Source: Acidilobaceae archaeon (GTDB taxonomy: Archaea > Thermoproteota > Thermoprotei_A > Sulfolobales > Acidilobaceae). Taken from it: a DNA stretch of 39,998 bases. Of this stretch, positions 24,377-32,114 are shown one piece after another (position 1 is the stretch's first letter; every line of letters starts with the position of its first letter). A program made the translations under genes and the position numbers. The DNA is taken from contig JALTZJ010000058.1 of assembly GCA_027046245.1 (NCBI GenBank), positions 1-39,998 on the forward strand, in the 5' to 3' direction. Under the pieces are notes generated by a model. It saw only the letters and a program-made list of their open reading frames with translations. It searched no databases and was not told where the DNA came from.

Positions 24377-25526
24377 GGACAGTAGCAGCTACAAGCACCG
24401 TGACAGCTAGTATAGCTGAGCTAGCTGCGAAGGGAGCCCAGGGGGCTACCGCCTCGTATAGTAGCCCCCCTAGGTATGGCGCCGGGGCTCCCGTCACGCT
24501 TCTGACCATGTTAGCGGTGGCGTAGGCCTCGCCGCTGCCTCCAGCTATCCTGGCGACTGCAGCGTTGTAAGCTGGCACCCAGAGGCTTATGCTGAATCCT
24601 AGCAGCGCCATCCAGGCGTATACCATGGGCTCTCCTGGGGCTAGGGCGAGGCCTGCCGCCACTATGGCTCCAAGGGCCTCGCTACCTGCTATCGCCGCCC
24701 AGCTGCCGAGCCTGTCGACAAGGATGCCCGCCCCCGGCATCGCAGCGGTCCTGATTATACCCATGAGGGTCATGAAACCCCCGGTCTCGGCCTCGCTGTA
24801 GCCTAGGCTATAGAGGTGGGCGCTTAGCATGGGGAACCAGAGGGTCCAGGCGGCCCTGTCTAATGCTATGAATGCCAGGAGCCCGGCGAACCTCCTCTCA
24901 GGCTTCAGGCTCCTCCTGTAGCTCCCCAGTATCCTCCCTATGAGGCTGCCGCCTCCTAGGGCGCCGTTGCCGTTGTTGGCGGTGCTCAGTGCTAGGAAGA
25001 GTAGTGTCCCTACGGCAAGCGAGAAGGCCATTGAGTGGAATGCAGCCTCGTAGCCTAGGGCCTCCGCCGCTATGCCCGCTGCCAGGGGGCCCGCGGCGTG
25101 GCTAGCGCTGAACACTGAGCTCGTAAGGCCTACGTAGCGGCCCATCCTCTCGGGGCCCACGCTAGCGGCTAGGAACGCCATCCTAGCTGGCTGCCCCGCC
25201 ATGAAGCTGAGTAGGAAGAGGAAGTAGCTTGTAGCCAGGCCTGGGAGGCCCTGGGAGGCAGCTGCAGCGATCGAGGCTAGAGCGGCTATGAGCCCTGTAA
25301 CTGCTACCATACGCCTGGGTCCATAGTAGTCTATGACTGCTCCCAGGGCTGGAAGCGCTAGGGCCATGACTATGCTTGCACCCGCTATCACGCCCCCAAT
25401 AGACTCCATGGAGTAACCGAGGCTCCTCATGTACATGGGGAAGAGGGCCATGTAGCCGCCTATAGCGACGCCCCTGAAAGCGTTGAACACCGCGAGGGCA
25501 GCCACGTTACGCCTGTCAAGCTCCAA
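24315..25526 (-). CDS. Major facilitator superfamily transporter
   Basis: A 403-residue MFS protein with 12 hydrophobic helices in two similar halves. The MFS inter-helix loop signature appears as AVIDYYGPRRMVAV between helices 2 and 3 in the first half (the G-x-x-x-D-x-x-G-x-R-x type loop) and as ILVDRLGSWAAIAG in the second half. Substrate cannot be told; drug/efflux-type families have this shape. It is transcribed alone from a promoter with a TATA box overlapped by an inverted repeat, which suggests repression by a small-molecule or metal sensor. It lies downstream of the oxidase operon. Confidence 0.8.
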   Translation of the reverse strand: MELDRRNVAALAVFNAFRGVAIGGYMALFPMYMRSLGYSMESIGGVIAGASIVMALALPALGAVIDYYGPRRMVAVTGLIAALASIAAAASQGLPGLATSYFLFLLSFMAGQPARMAFLAASVGPERMGRYVGLTSSVFSASHAAGPLAAGIAAEALGYEAAFHSMAFSLAVGTLLFLALSTANNGNGALGGGSLIGRILGSYRRSLKPERRFAGLLAFIALDRAAWTLWFPMLSAHLYSLGYSEAETGGFMTLMGIIRTAAMPGAGILVDRLGSWAAIAGSEALGAIVAAGLALAPGEPMVYAWMALLGFSISLWVPAYNAAVARIAGGSGEAYATANMVRSVTGAPAPYLGGLLYEAVAPWAPFAASSAILAVTVLVAATVLRASESGARGLGPRRRRHRL

Positions 25527-25576
25527 CCCGCCGCAGCGCCTCCCTCAAGACCCCCATCACCACGGCCACACAACAC

Positions 25577-25596
25577 CTAATAAATCGGAAACCGAT
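25577..25596 (-). promoter_or_regulatory. MFS promoter with overlapping inverted repeat
   Basis: On the minus strand a TTTATTAGG box (about 25576-25584) lies about 52 bases before the MFS start and predicts a transcription start near 25555. Directly upstream, covering the BRE position, is the inverted repeat ATCGG-AAA-CCGAT (25584-25596). A regulator bound there would compete with TFB/TBP. Confidence 0.4.
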
Positions 25597-25667
25597 ACAT
25601 GCCAGTGCGCTGACTACGATAAAAACAAATACACCAAATACTAAAATGCCATGGTAACAACACAAAG

Positions 25668-25693
25668 AAGACAACTAATTAATTAAAAATAAT
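25668..25693 (-). terminator. T-rich terminator of the oxidase operon
   Basis: Minus-strand bases immediately after the cupredoxin stop (complement of 25668-25693) run CTATTATTTTTAATTAATTAG. Archaeal termination depends on such T-rich stretches, and no GC hairpin is needed. Confidence 0.5.
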
Positions 25694-25695
25694 AG

Positions 25696-26283
25696 CTATG
25701 GCTCGACTATGAACTTACCCCACATACCTTTAGGCCCGTGATTAGGCACCGGGCACTGATAATAGAACTCTCCCGGCTGCGACGCCACAAACACCACTGA
25801 ACCCTCACTGCCCGGAGGGATGGGATTATTCGGAGGCCCTACAAGAGCGTTGAAGAGAATAACCGGGTTTGATTTCTCCACAGACTGCACAATAGCGACT
25901 CCATGTCTTAACTCACCCACATTTACAAACCGCAACTCTATAACCTGGCCCTGCTTTACTCGGATCTCAGGACCAGGCGTGAATAGCTCGTCTGGCGATA
26001 AGCCAAAACCGAATTTTCCTCCCGGTAGTTCACCTCCATAGAGTGTTATTACAACGTCTGGTTGTAGCTGGCCTTGAGGAATGGCTACAGCTCCTCCGCC
26101 TGCGCCTAGAGCAGCTTCCTCGCCAGCCTTAGGAATCTGTATGTCAAAAATCATTGCTCCTATGATAGCTATCCATAGCAGTATTGCCGCTAACAGTGTA
26201 GCATGGATATAGTATCTGTCCGCCATACCCCATAACTTATTTACTATGCCTTGTGATTCTCGTTCTTCCCCATGCATATCCAT
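25696..26283 (-). CDS. Membrane-anchored blue-copper protein (cupredoxin), last gene of the oxidase operon
   Basis: A 195-residue protein with a cytoplasmic N-tail, one transmembrane helix (about 27-47), then a Gly-rich linker and an outward cupredoxin domain. The type 1 copper ligands are visible as His127 (ELRHGV), Cys177, His182 and Met187, with C-x4-H-x4-M spacing in YYQCPVPNHGPKGMWG. It lacks the second Cys of a CuA site, so it is an electron carrier and not a subunit II. It probably passes electrons to the oxidase, replacing cytochrome c. Its ATG shares one base with the stop of the preceding small membrane gene. Confidence 0.88.
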   Translation of the reverse strand: MDMHGEERESQGIVNKLWGMADRYYIHATLLAAILLWIAIIGAMIFDIQIPKAGEEAALGAGGGAVAIPQGQLQPDVVITLYGGELPGGKFGFGLSPDELFTPGPEIRVKQGQVIELRFVNVGELRHGVAIVQSVEKSNPVILFNALVGPPNNPIPPGSEGSVVFVASQPGEFYYQCPVPNHGPKGMWGKFIVEP

Positions 26284-26600
26284 TAAGGCATCACCTGCCT
26301 ACCAAATATTATATTCAATATTAACAACATTACTATTACTAACGTTATTACACTGAAAAGTTGTACTCCCCAGCCTTCCCATAAAACATCCATGAATATC
26401 GCAGCTGTAAGAATTATTAATCCTAAAGTTACTATTGCTATTGCTAATCCGCTAGTTATACTCCCCGTTATAACGCCTATCGTAAAAAGTATTAGGAGCC
26501 CTGATACTGCGAAGCCCGCTGCTATCGCCCAGGCCAGCTTTCTTAGCTCTTTTAGCCTGTAGACAGGTTCGGATACTCTGCCACCACTCTCCCTTTCCAA
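26283..26600 (-). CDS. Small three-helix membrane protein of the oxidase operon
   Basis: A 105-residue protein with three hydrophobic helices (about 24-45, 49-69, 78-100) and a basic cytoplasmic N-terminus. No motif is recognised. Its position between the fused CoxA-CoxC gene and the cupredoxin, with a 1-base overlap on the latter, makes a small oxidase subunit (subunit IV-like) or assembly protein likely. It starts with TTG at 26600, 35 bases after the oxidase gene. Its codons are the most AT-rich in the window. Confidence 0.7.
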   Translation of the reverse strand: MERESGGRVSEPVYRLKELRKLAWAIAAGFAVSGLLILFTIGVITGSITSGLAIAIVTLGLIILTAAIFMDVLWEGWGVQLFSVITLVIVMLLILNIIFGRQVMP

Positions 26601-26635
26601 ACCTCCTCACCGCCTTGACGCTAAAACATTATTAT

Positions 26636-28999
26636 TTAAAAAACGTAGGTGATTGTGAAGATTGCTATGCTTACTACTGCTAGGAAAGCCCAGTAAAGGG
26701 ACAAGGAGTCTATAGTCTCGGGTACGTGCCCCGTAAATCCTCGTATCCAGACCTTAAGAGCTAGGTATGCGGCTACGGCAAGCCCTGCTATCAGGTGTAT
26801 GGCGTGCGATAGAGCTGTCGTCGCTGATGAAGCTATTGCAGGGTCTGATAGCGTAAAGCCTGCAGAGAAGACTGCAAGCCAGTCGAAGCCTGTCACGACT
26901 AGGTAGGATAGTGCTAGTATTATTGAGAGTGAGATGCCGGCTAGGGCAAGAGTCTTGTTGCCTAGTTTAGCCGCTCGAGCAGCTACATACATGAATACAG
27001 AGCTCCATAGCATCAATAGGACTGCTAGGAGGCCTAGTAGTATGTTGTGCGTTATTAGGCCGGGCAGCGTGTTGCCGGCTTCCAGCCTCATGAATACATA
27101 GGTTCCTAGCAGTCCCGCGAAGAAGACTGCATCTCCCAGGAGGAAGAAGTACATTCCTAGCTTTACCCTGTGTATATTCGTGAATGGCCATCTCTCCTTG
27201 TACTCTGGCGGCTCCTCAAACTTGAATCTTTCGTGGAAGTCGTCACGGAACCACCCGTACACTGCGTAGAGGAATACTATGGCGCCAACTAGCATTAGAG
27301 GTAGAGAGAATACAGCCTCGGCTATCCATAACCCTAGACCTAGTAGGAATAGGAAGGGGCCTAGGCTTATGAGTAGCGGCCACGGGCTTAGGTGGTTACC
27401 ATGCGACTCCATGCTAGTTACTGCTCCGTCGGCCATTGCTATTGTGAGCCTGTTACCCTGTACTATAGGTATTCCTTCGAAGTTGAACTCTGAGGGTGGC
27501 GAGTCTATCATCCACTCGTAGCTCCACGCTCCCCACGGGTTCTTGTCTGCTAGAGGCCCGTGCCTCAAGGAGTATAGTAGGTTGGCGAACATTATTAGAT
27601 GGCTAAGTCCGAATATGAAGCCGCCTATTGTGGCCATGAAGTTTAGCGGGCCCCAGCCCGTCCATTCCGGGTACGTGAATATTCTTCTAGGCATATCTAT
27701 TAGAAAGAACATTGGGAAGTATAGCAGGTTGAAGCCTATGAATGATATTATGAAGTGTATCTTGCCTAGTGTTTCATTGTACATTCTGCCTGTCATCTTG
27801 GGGAACCAGTAGTAGAGGCCTCCTAGGAGCGCGAAGAGAGCTGCTCCAACCATGACATAGTGGAAGTGGGCTACTACCCAGTAGCTGCCCCTGTTTGCTA
27901 TATCAAGTACAGGGTTTGAGTTGAAGACTCCGGAGAAGCCGCCTATTATGAAGACTGCTATGGAGCCTATGGCGAATAGCATGGGTGTCGTTAGCCTTAT
28001 TGCACCGCCTAGCATAGATATAATGGCTAGTATAGTTATGATGCCGAATGGTACTGAGATTAGCTCGGTTGTTAGCATGTGTATTTTTAGGTAGCTTAGA
28101 TCTATGCCCGTCATGAACATGTGGTGAGCGTAAACGCCGAAGCTTAGTGCTGCTGCAGCGGCTAAGGCTCCTATCATTACCTTTCTTCCGAAGAGGGGTC
28201 TTCTGCTGAACACTGAGATCATGTCGAGAGCCAGGGCCAGGCCGGGGAATAATACTATGTAGACCTCGGGGTGGCCGAAGAACCAGAAGAGGTGATCCCA
28301 TATCAAGCCGGCCTTCGGTGCTTCGAATATCGTCGCGCCTAGTATCCTATCGACAGCTAGCAGTGTAAGAGCTGCCTGCAGCGAGGGGAACGCCCACAGC
28401 ATCATGAGAACAGTGAAGAATATGCCCCACGTGAACATCGGCAATCCTAGGAACTTGTAACCTTTAGCCCTTAACTGGAATATTGTTACAAGGAAATTAA
28501 CCGTACCTACGGTTACTGATGCTATCAGCATTAAGAGGCCGAATGCCGTTAGGTTAGCTCCAGGGTTTGGAGTAAACGTCTCGGTGTTAAGCGGTGCATA
28601 AGCTGTCCATCCGAAGTCCGCAGTACCTCCAGGCACGAAAAAGCCTGCCAGTACCAGAAGCCCGCCGAAGAGGAGGAGCCAGTAGCTTAAGGCATTAAGC
28701 CTGGGGAAGGCCATGTCCTTTGCTCCGAGCTGTATAGGCACGAAGTAGTTGGCGAACGCAAAGGCTAGGGGTGAAAGGAACCAGAACACCATTAATAATC
28801 CATGGTTGGTTACTGCTTGATTAAACTTGGCCGCTGATAGGAAGTCATTCTCGGGTACGCTAAGCTGTATCCTAAAGAGTAGTGCTAGAGTCCCTGCTAT
28901 GATGAAGAAGTACAGAGAAGTGACTAGGTAGAGTATGCCTACGTCCTTATGATTAGTCGTGAAGAGCCATCTCTTTATCTGGAGAATCCTATGAGCCAC
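26636..28999 (-). CDS. coxAC: Haem-copper oxidase, fused subunits I and III
   Basis: A 787-residue fusion of a proton-pumping terminal oxidase. Residues 1 to about 500 are subunit I: His66 and His380 should bind the low-spin haem, His378 the high-spin haem, and His243, His292 and His293 CuB, with Tyr247 four residues after His243 (FGHPEVY), the cross-link pair. Glu245 in HPEV and Asp95 (AKDMAFPRLN) mark a type A1 enzyme with a D channel. Where type A enzymes carry the K-channel Lys (PTG-x-K), this one has PFGII, with Ile321. From about 600, NIHRVKLGMYFFLLGDAVFF begins subunit III, with Asp623 where family members have Glu. It is the second-largest gene here and lies in the AT-richer operon. 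Confidence 0.93.
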   Translation of the reverse strand: MAHRILQIKRWLFTTNHKDVGILYLVTSLYFFIIAGTLALLFRIQLSVPENDFLSAAKFNQAVTNHGLLMVFWFLSPLAFAFANYFVPIQLGAKDMAFPRLNALSYWLLLFGGLLVLAGFFVPGGTADFGWTAYAPLNTETFTPNPGANLTAFGLLMLIASVTVGTVNFLVTIFQLRAKGYKFLGLPMFTWGIFFTVLMMLWAFPSLQAALTLLAVDRILGATIFEAPKAGLIWDHLFWFFGHPEVYIVLFPGLALALDMISVFSRRPLFGRKVMIGALAAAAALSFGVYAHHMFMTGIDLSYLKIHMLTTELISVPFGIITILAIISMLGGAIRLTTPMLFAIGSIAVFIIGGFSGVFNSNPVLDIANRGSYWVVAHFHYVMVGAALFALLGGLYYWFPKMTGRMYNETLGKIHFIISFIGFNLLYFPMFFLIDMPRRIFTYPEWTGWGPLNFMATIGGFIFGLSHLIMFANLLYSLRHGPLADKNPWGAWSYEWMIDSPPSEFNFEGIPIVQGNRLTIAMADGAVTSMESHGNHLSPWPLLISLGPFLFLLGLGLWIAEAVFSLPLMLVGAIVFLYAVYGWFRDDFHERFKFEEPPEYKERWPFTNIHRVKLGMYFFLLGDAVFFAGLLGTYVFMRLEAGNTLPGLITHNILLGLLAVLLMLWSSVFMYVAARAAKLGNKTLALAGISLSIILALSYLVVTGFDWLAVFSAGFTLSDPAIASSATTALSHAIHLIAGLAVAAYLALKVWIRGFTGHVPETIDSLSLYWAFLAVVSIAIFTITYVF

Positions 29000-29005
29000 T
29001 GAGTA

Positions 29006-29746
29006 TCACCCCTTCCCCTCCAAGCCCTTTAATTCTTCGCCCATAGATTTGTACCAAAAGTCAAATAGATCTTGTGGTAATACTACTGCTTTAGTTATCA
29101 TCTCAGCATGACCTACTCCACATAACTCATAACACTGAATCCTGTATGTACCAGGCTTCTCGGGTATAGTCCAGCTAGTGTTAACCTGGCCCGGAATAGC
29201 GTCTATCTTAACCCTAAGATCGGGTATCGCGAATGCGTGGAACACGTCATCGCTTGTAACTTTGAATATGACAAGCCTGTCCTCTGGTAAGTAGAGTACA
29301 TCCGATTCTACTCCATTAGGATATATGAAAGTCCATCCCCACTGGAATGCTCGAACTTCTATGATTAGGGCGCCATCAACCTCTCCAGGTTGTAGCTGTT
29401 CAAGATTATCCACGTTGACGCCATATTCATCTTCAATAAGTGACGCTAATTTATTAACGGATATGTAGCTTTCAACGAATATAGACATGAAAGCTGCAAT
29501 AATAAGCAAAACTATCATAGCAAGATAGAGGGTTTTGCCTCTATCACCAGGCACTACTCCGGGCTTGATCTCGTCTACGCTCTTCCTAGACCGCGAGTAA
29601 AGTACTGGTATTAGTACTAAACTGGCATATATTACTGCCCCTAAGATCAGTGCTACTGCTAGATAAAAACCGAAGAGATCCCACCAAAGCTTAGCAGTTT
29701 CTGATAACTCGCTTGGATTAAATGGGTAGTGGAACACTATACTCAC
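29006..29746 (-). CDS. coxB: Haem-copper oxidase subunit II (CuA)
   Basis: A 246-residue subunit II. Two transmembrane helices (about 22-48 and 72-92) form the hairpin, followed by an outward CuA cupredoxin domain. CuA ligands are all present: His170 (DVFHAFAIPDLRVKIDAIPG), Cys205, Glu207, Cys209, His213 and Met216 in CYELCGVGHAEM. The aromatic patch for electron entry reads AFQWGWTF near 133-140. No cytochrome c domain is fused, so a cupredoxin donor is likely. GTG overlaps the stop of the Met-rich cupredoxin gene by 4 bases, and the subunit I/III gene follows 6 bases after its end. Confidence 0.93.
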   Translation of the reverse strand: MSIVFHYPFNPSELSETAKLWWDLFGFYLAVALILGAVIYASLVLIPVLYSRSRKSVDEIKPGVVPGDRGKTLYLAMIVLLIIAAFMSIFVESYISVNKLASLIEDEYGVNVDNLEQLQPGEVDGALIIEVRAFQWGWTFIYPNGVESDVLYLPEDRLVIFKVTSDDVFHAFAIPDLRVKIDAIPGQVNTSWTIPEKPGTYRIQCYELCGVGHAEMITKAVVLPQDLFDFWYKSMGEELKGLEGKG

Positions 29747-30339
29747 CCCTCAACTACTATTATTTGATTAAACATGCCTTCCTGTGCATGGGCTTCTGGG
29801 AAGGTGCCGGTCAGCTCTAGGCATGCGATAACGTAGATGCCCGGTTCTAGGAATGTATAAGTTGTTACTCTACTTTCTCCGGGCTCCAGCTCTATCATGA
29901 ACTCCTCTCCTATAGCCTTGCCCTTCATAGCCTCCTCTATCATTTCTTCCATCATGGTATCGTGTAGCTTGTCAATCTGCTCTATGATCTCTTCTTGGCT
30001 GAGATCTGGATTCTCTCGCTGAAGTTTCATAGCCATCGACGATATCATCTCTGCCATCATTTCTAGATTTGGTACAAACATTACCTCATGCTTCACAGTT
30101 CCCTCATTTACTATCTTGAATACAACGGGTTTCCCTACCTCCACTATAATAGGCTCCGGGCTAGATTCTATTACGTACTCGCTTAGGCTCAACGTGTAGA
30201 GATTCTGCGGGAGGCCAGCGAGATTCTCGCCGAATACTAGATAGTATCCTAGAGCCACTGCGGCGGCGGCAAAGAAGACGACGCTGAGAGCCACTATAAC
30301 TAGCAAAGTCGATCCCAGGTATTCGCTGCTGAATGGCAC
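29743..30339 (-). CDS. Cupredoxin with a methionine-rich helical insertion, first gene of the oxidase operon
   Basis: A 198-residue membrane-anchored protein. One transmembrane helix (about 10-34) is followed by a cupredoxin domain with a possible type 1 copper site: His84 (VKHEVMF), Cys173, His184 and Met189. Between the His84 strand and the next strands lies a helical insertion (about 92-140) with nine Met residues (94, 95, 98, 102, 104, 129, 130, 133 and 138). The C-to-H gap (11) is longer than in normal plastocyanins. Met-rich helices are typical of copper-transport or storage proteins, so this could deliver copper to CuA/CuB as well as carry electrons. It is translationally coupled to coxB. 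SD GAGGTG lies 5 bases before the GTG. Confidence 0.75.
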   Translation of the reverse strand: MPFSSEYLGSTLLVIVALSVVFFAAAAVALGYYLVFGENLAGLPQNLYTLSLSEYVIESSPEPIIVEVGKPVVFKIVNEGTVKHEVMFVPNLEMMAEMISSMAMKLQRENPDLSQEEIIEQIDKLHDTMMEEMIEEAMKGKAIGEEFMIELEPGESRVTTYTFLEPGIYVIACLELTGTFPEAHAQEGMFNQIIVVEG

Positions 30340-30357
30340 AGTTACACCTCATTCCCA

Positions 30358-30367
30358 CCATATAATC
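30358..30367 (-). promoter_or_regulatory. TATA-like box nearest the oxidase operon
   Basis: GATTATATGG on the minus strand predicts a start near 30337, within the first codon of the operon. A GAGGTG Shine-Dalgarno sequence lies just before the GTG, which argues for a longer leader from a box further up, for example within 30390-30450. Both are possible. Confidence 0.35.
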
Positions 30368-30530
30368 AGAACACAACACCAGTCTACCGTTTACACGTTA
30401 ATTAGATAATTTACATAATACAAATAAAACGTTTATATTAAGTAAATATTGAAAAAATATAAATAAGTACTAATGTATATTTAGGTACTAACAAAAATAT
30501 AAATATACAGGCAACTTAATTCCAGAAATT

Positions 30531-30569
30531 ATGACTTAAGATGCTAGCACTGCTAGAAAGCTAAGTCAT
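30531..30569 (+). repeat. Concentric double palindrome
   Basis: ATGACTTA (30531-30538) and TAAGTCAT (30562-30569) form an outer 8-bp inverted repeat. CTAGCA (30544-30549) and TGCTAG (30551-30556) form an inner 6-bp inverted repeat. Both are centred on base 30550. The TATA-like run at 30499-30508 predicts a start near 30529, exactly at the left edge, so this could be the 5' hairpin of a small RNA or leader. Alternatively it is a two-ring operator site. Confidence 0.5.
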
Positions 30570-30669
30570 TATAAAGCATATCCCAGGGTTGCTCCGCTAC
30601 CATGCAAGAGCTATCTTACAAGTTAACACTTACCAGTGATCGAGCAGCACTAGATGAGCCTTAGAGGGG

Positions 30670-31974
30670 GTGCCTAGAAGGTTGCCGCCTGGTCCTTACG
30701 ATCCCAGGCTTAACGGAGTGTGCTTCAGGGTTTTGGCTTCGCCGCTCCATAGCCCCAGGCTCATCATTATGCTGAGGGACTTCATGTATGAAGTGTCTAA
30801 GAGGCTTGGCTGGGGCCAGCCGGAGATCCCTCTGGATGCCGTTACAAGCGAGGAGGAGGCTCGAGAGGCCGTAGAGGGCTGTGGGGCTGCCTTCCTGGCG
30901 CTTGCTACTGGGGGCACCGAGCACCTCGCTCTCTCCGCCCTAGAGGGGCTTGATGGCGCGCCTGTGGTCGTCGCCAGTATTCCCTTGGCTAATAGCTTGT
31001 CTAGTCTCTTGGAGCTGAAGCCTGTACTGCCTCGTGGAGCCGCGGCTGTTCACCTGCCTTCCCTTGATCCCGGTGACAGTGATGCTGTCTCCGTGTTTGA
31101 GTCGGCAGTCAGGGGGTTGTGGGCTGCTAGGCGTGTTAGGGGTTTGAGGCTCGGCTTGATAGGCAAGCCCAGTCCGTGGCTAGTCTATAGCCTCCCCTCA
31201 GGAGAGGCCCTAGCCAGGCTGGGGGTAGAGCTGGTGGAGGTCGGAGTCGACGAGTTCGTGGGGCTTGTTGAGGGGAGCGAGCCCGACGAGGCTCTGGGGA
31301 GGAGGCTAGTGGAGGCAGCGGAGTCCGCCGACTTAGCGCCTGGCGAGCCAGGGAGGAGTCTGAGGGTGATGGAGGCGGTCAGGAGGCTTGCTAGGGATAG
31401 GGGGCTCGGCGCTGTGAGCCCTGCTTGCTGGTGGTTCTATAAGCGTACTGGGGCTAACGCTTGCCTCGCCCACGCCCTACTAAATGATGAGGGCCTCGTG
31501 GTAGGCTGCGAGGGCGACGTGCCCTCTACTATAGCTATGGCCCTGGCCAGCTACGCCTCGGGTAGCCCAGCCTTCTTCGCCAACATAGCCGACCTCCGAG
31601 GGAATGAGGTGCTCGTGGCCCACTGCACGGCGCCCTTCAGCTTGGGCACCCGCTACAGGCTCATGCGCCACTTCATAACCGGGGGGAGCGTGACGAGCAG
31701 GGTTGCCTTCAAGCCCTACGAGAAGTGGACCCTGGTTAGGTTGTCTCCCGATGCTTCAAAGCTAAGGGTAGCGGTCGGCGACCTGGTAGACGGGGATCCC
31801 GGGAGGGAGATGCAGTGCGAGAGCCAGCTGATCCTGCGGGTGCCGGGGGCGAGGAGGCTCCTGGAGGAGAGCATGGGGAACCATCATATAGTGGTGCCGG
31901 GGGACGCGAGGGAGAGCCTGAGGATTGCGAGCGAGATATTAGGGCTGGGCTACGAGGTGGTTGGCCCCCGCTGA
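30670..31974 (+). CDS. L-fucose/arabinose isomerase-like protein
   Basis: A 434-residue protein of the COG2407 group, the fold of L-fucose and L-arabinose isomerases that interconvert aldoses and ketoses using a divalent metal. The N-terminal half is Rossmann-like and divergent. Family marks are in the second half: CEGDVPSTIAMALASYASGSPAFFANIADL (about 279-308) with the conserved acidic residue, HCTAPF near 317-322, and GNHHIVVPGD near 399-408 with the metal-ligand His. Its sugar substrate is unknown. A TTAGAGGGGG Shine-Dalgarno sequence supports the GTG at 30670. It is first in a five-gene run ending in ribB-ribC, so a pentose-phosphate supply role is a testable idea. Confidence 0.7.
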   Translation: MPRRLPPGPYDPRLNGVCFRVLASPLHSPRLIIMLRDFMYEVSKRLGWGQPEIPLDAVTSEEEAREAVEGCGAAFLALATGGTEHLALSALEGLDGAPVVVASIPLANSLSSLLELKPVLPRGAAAVHLPSLDPGDSDAVSVFESAVRGLWAARRVRGLRLGLIGKPSPWLVYSLPSGEALARLGVELVEVGVDEFVGLVEGSEPDEALGRRLVEAAESADLAPGEPGRSLRVMEAVRRLARDRGLGAVSPACWWFYKRTGANACLAHALLNDEGLVVGCEGDVPSTIAMALASYASGSPAFFANIADLRGNEVLVAHCTAPFSLGTRYRLMRHFITGGSVTSRVAFKPYEKWTLVRLSPDASKLRVAVGDLVDGDPGREMQCESQLILRVPGARRLLEESMGNHHIVVPGDARESLRIASEILGLGYEVVGPR

Positions 31975-32114
31975 AGCGGGGAGTAGCCCTGGGGCGGGGG
32001 CCTGAGGGGTGCCTGCCCTGGGGCGCCGCGCTGGTGAGCGAGCGGGACGTGATTGAAGGCGGCGTTGACGAGCTATGCCTAGCACTGGTGTATGTTGAAG
32101 GGAGATGAGGGGCT

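Larger units (their letters stand above)
30340..30669. other. AT-rich divergent intergenic island between the oxidase and riboflavin operons
   Basis: This 330-base gap holds no gene. Its left two thirds (30380-30530) are strikingly AT-rich compared with the surrounding genes. It contains a 13-base repeat, AAAAATATAAATA, at 30453-30465 and 30493-30505, a 7-base repeat GTACTAA at 30467-30473 and 30485-30491, the concentric palindrome at 30531-30569, and TATA-like boxes for both directions. The rightmost box (TTATAAAG, 30569-30576) would start transcription near 30597, giving a leader of about 70 bases before 30670. The region is probably the control region of both operons. Confidence 0.6.

Noticed and set aside
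31971-32108. A small gene in the gap between the sugar isomerase-like and eIF2B-fold genes
   Set aside because: The frame ending GGVDELCLALVYVEGR is protein-like, but no ATG, GTG or TTG start outside the upstream gene was found except a very late GTG at 32033. It may be a remnant, so it is not annotated.
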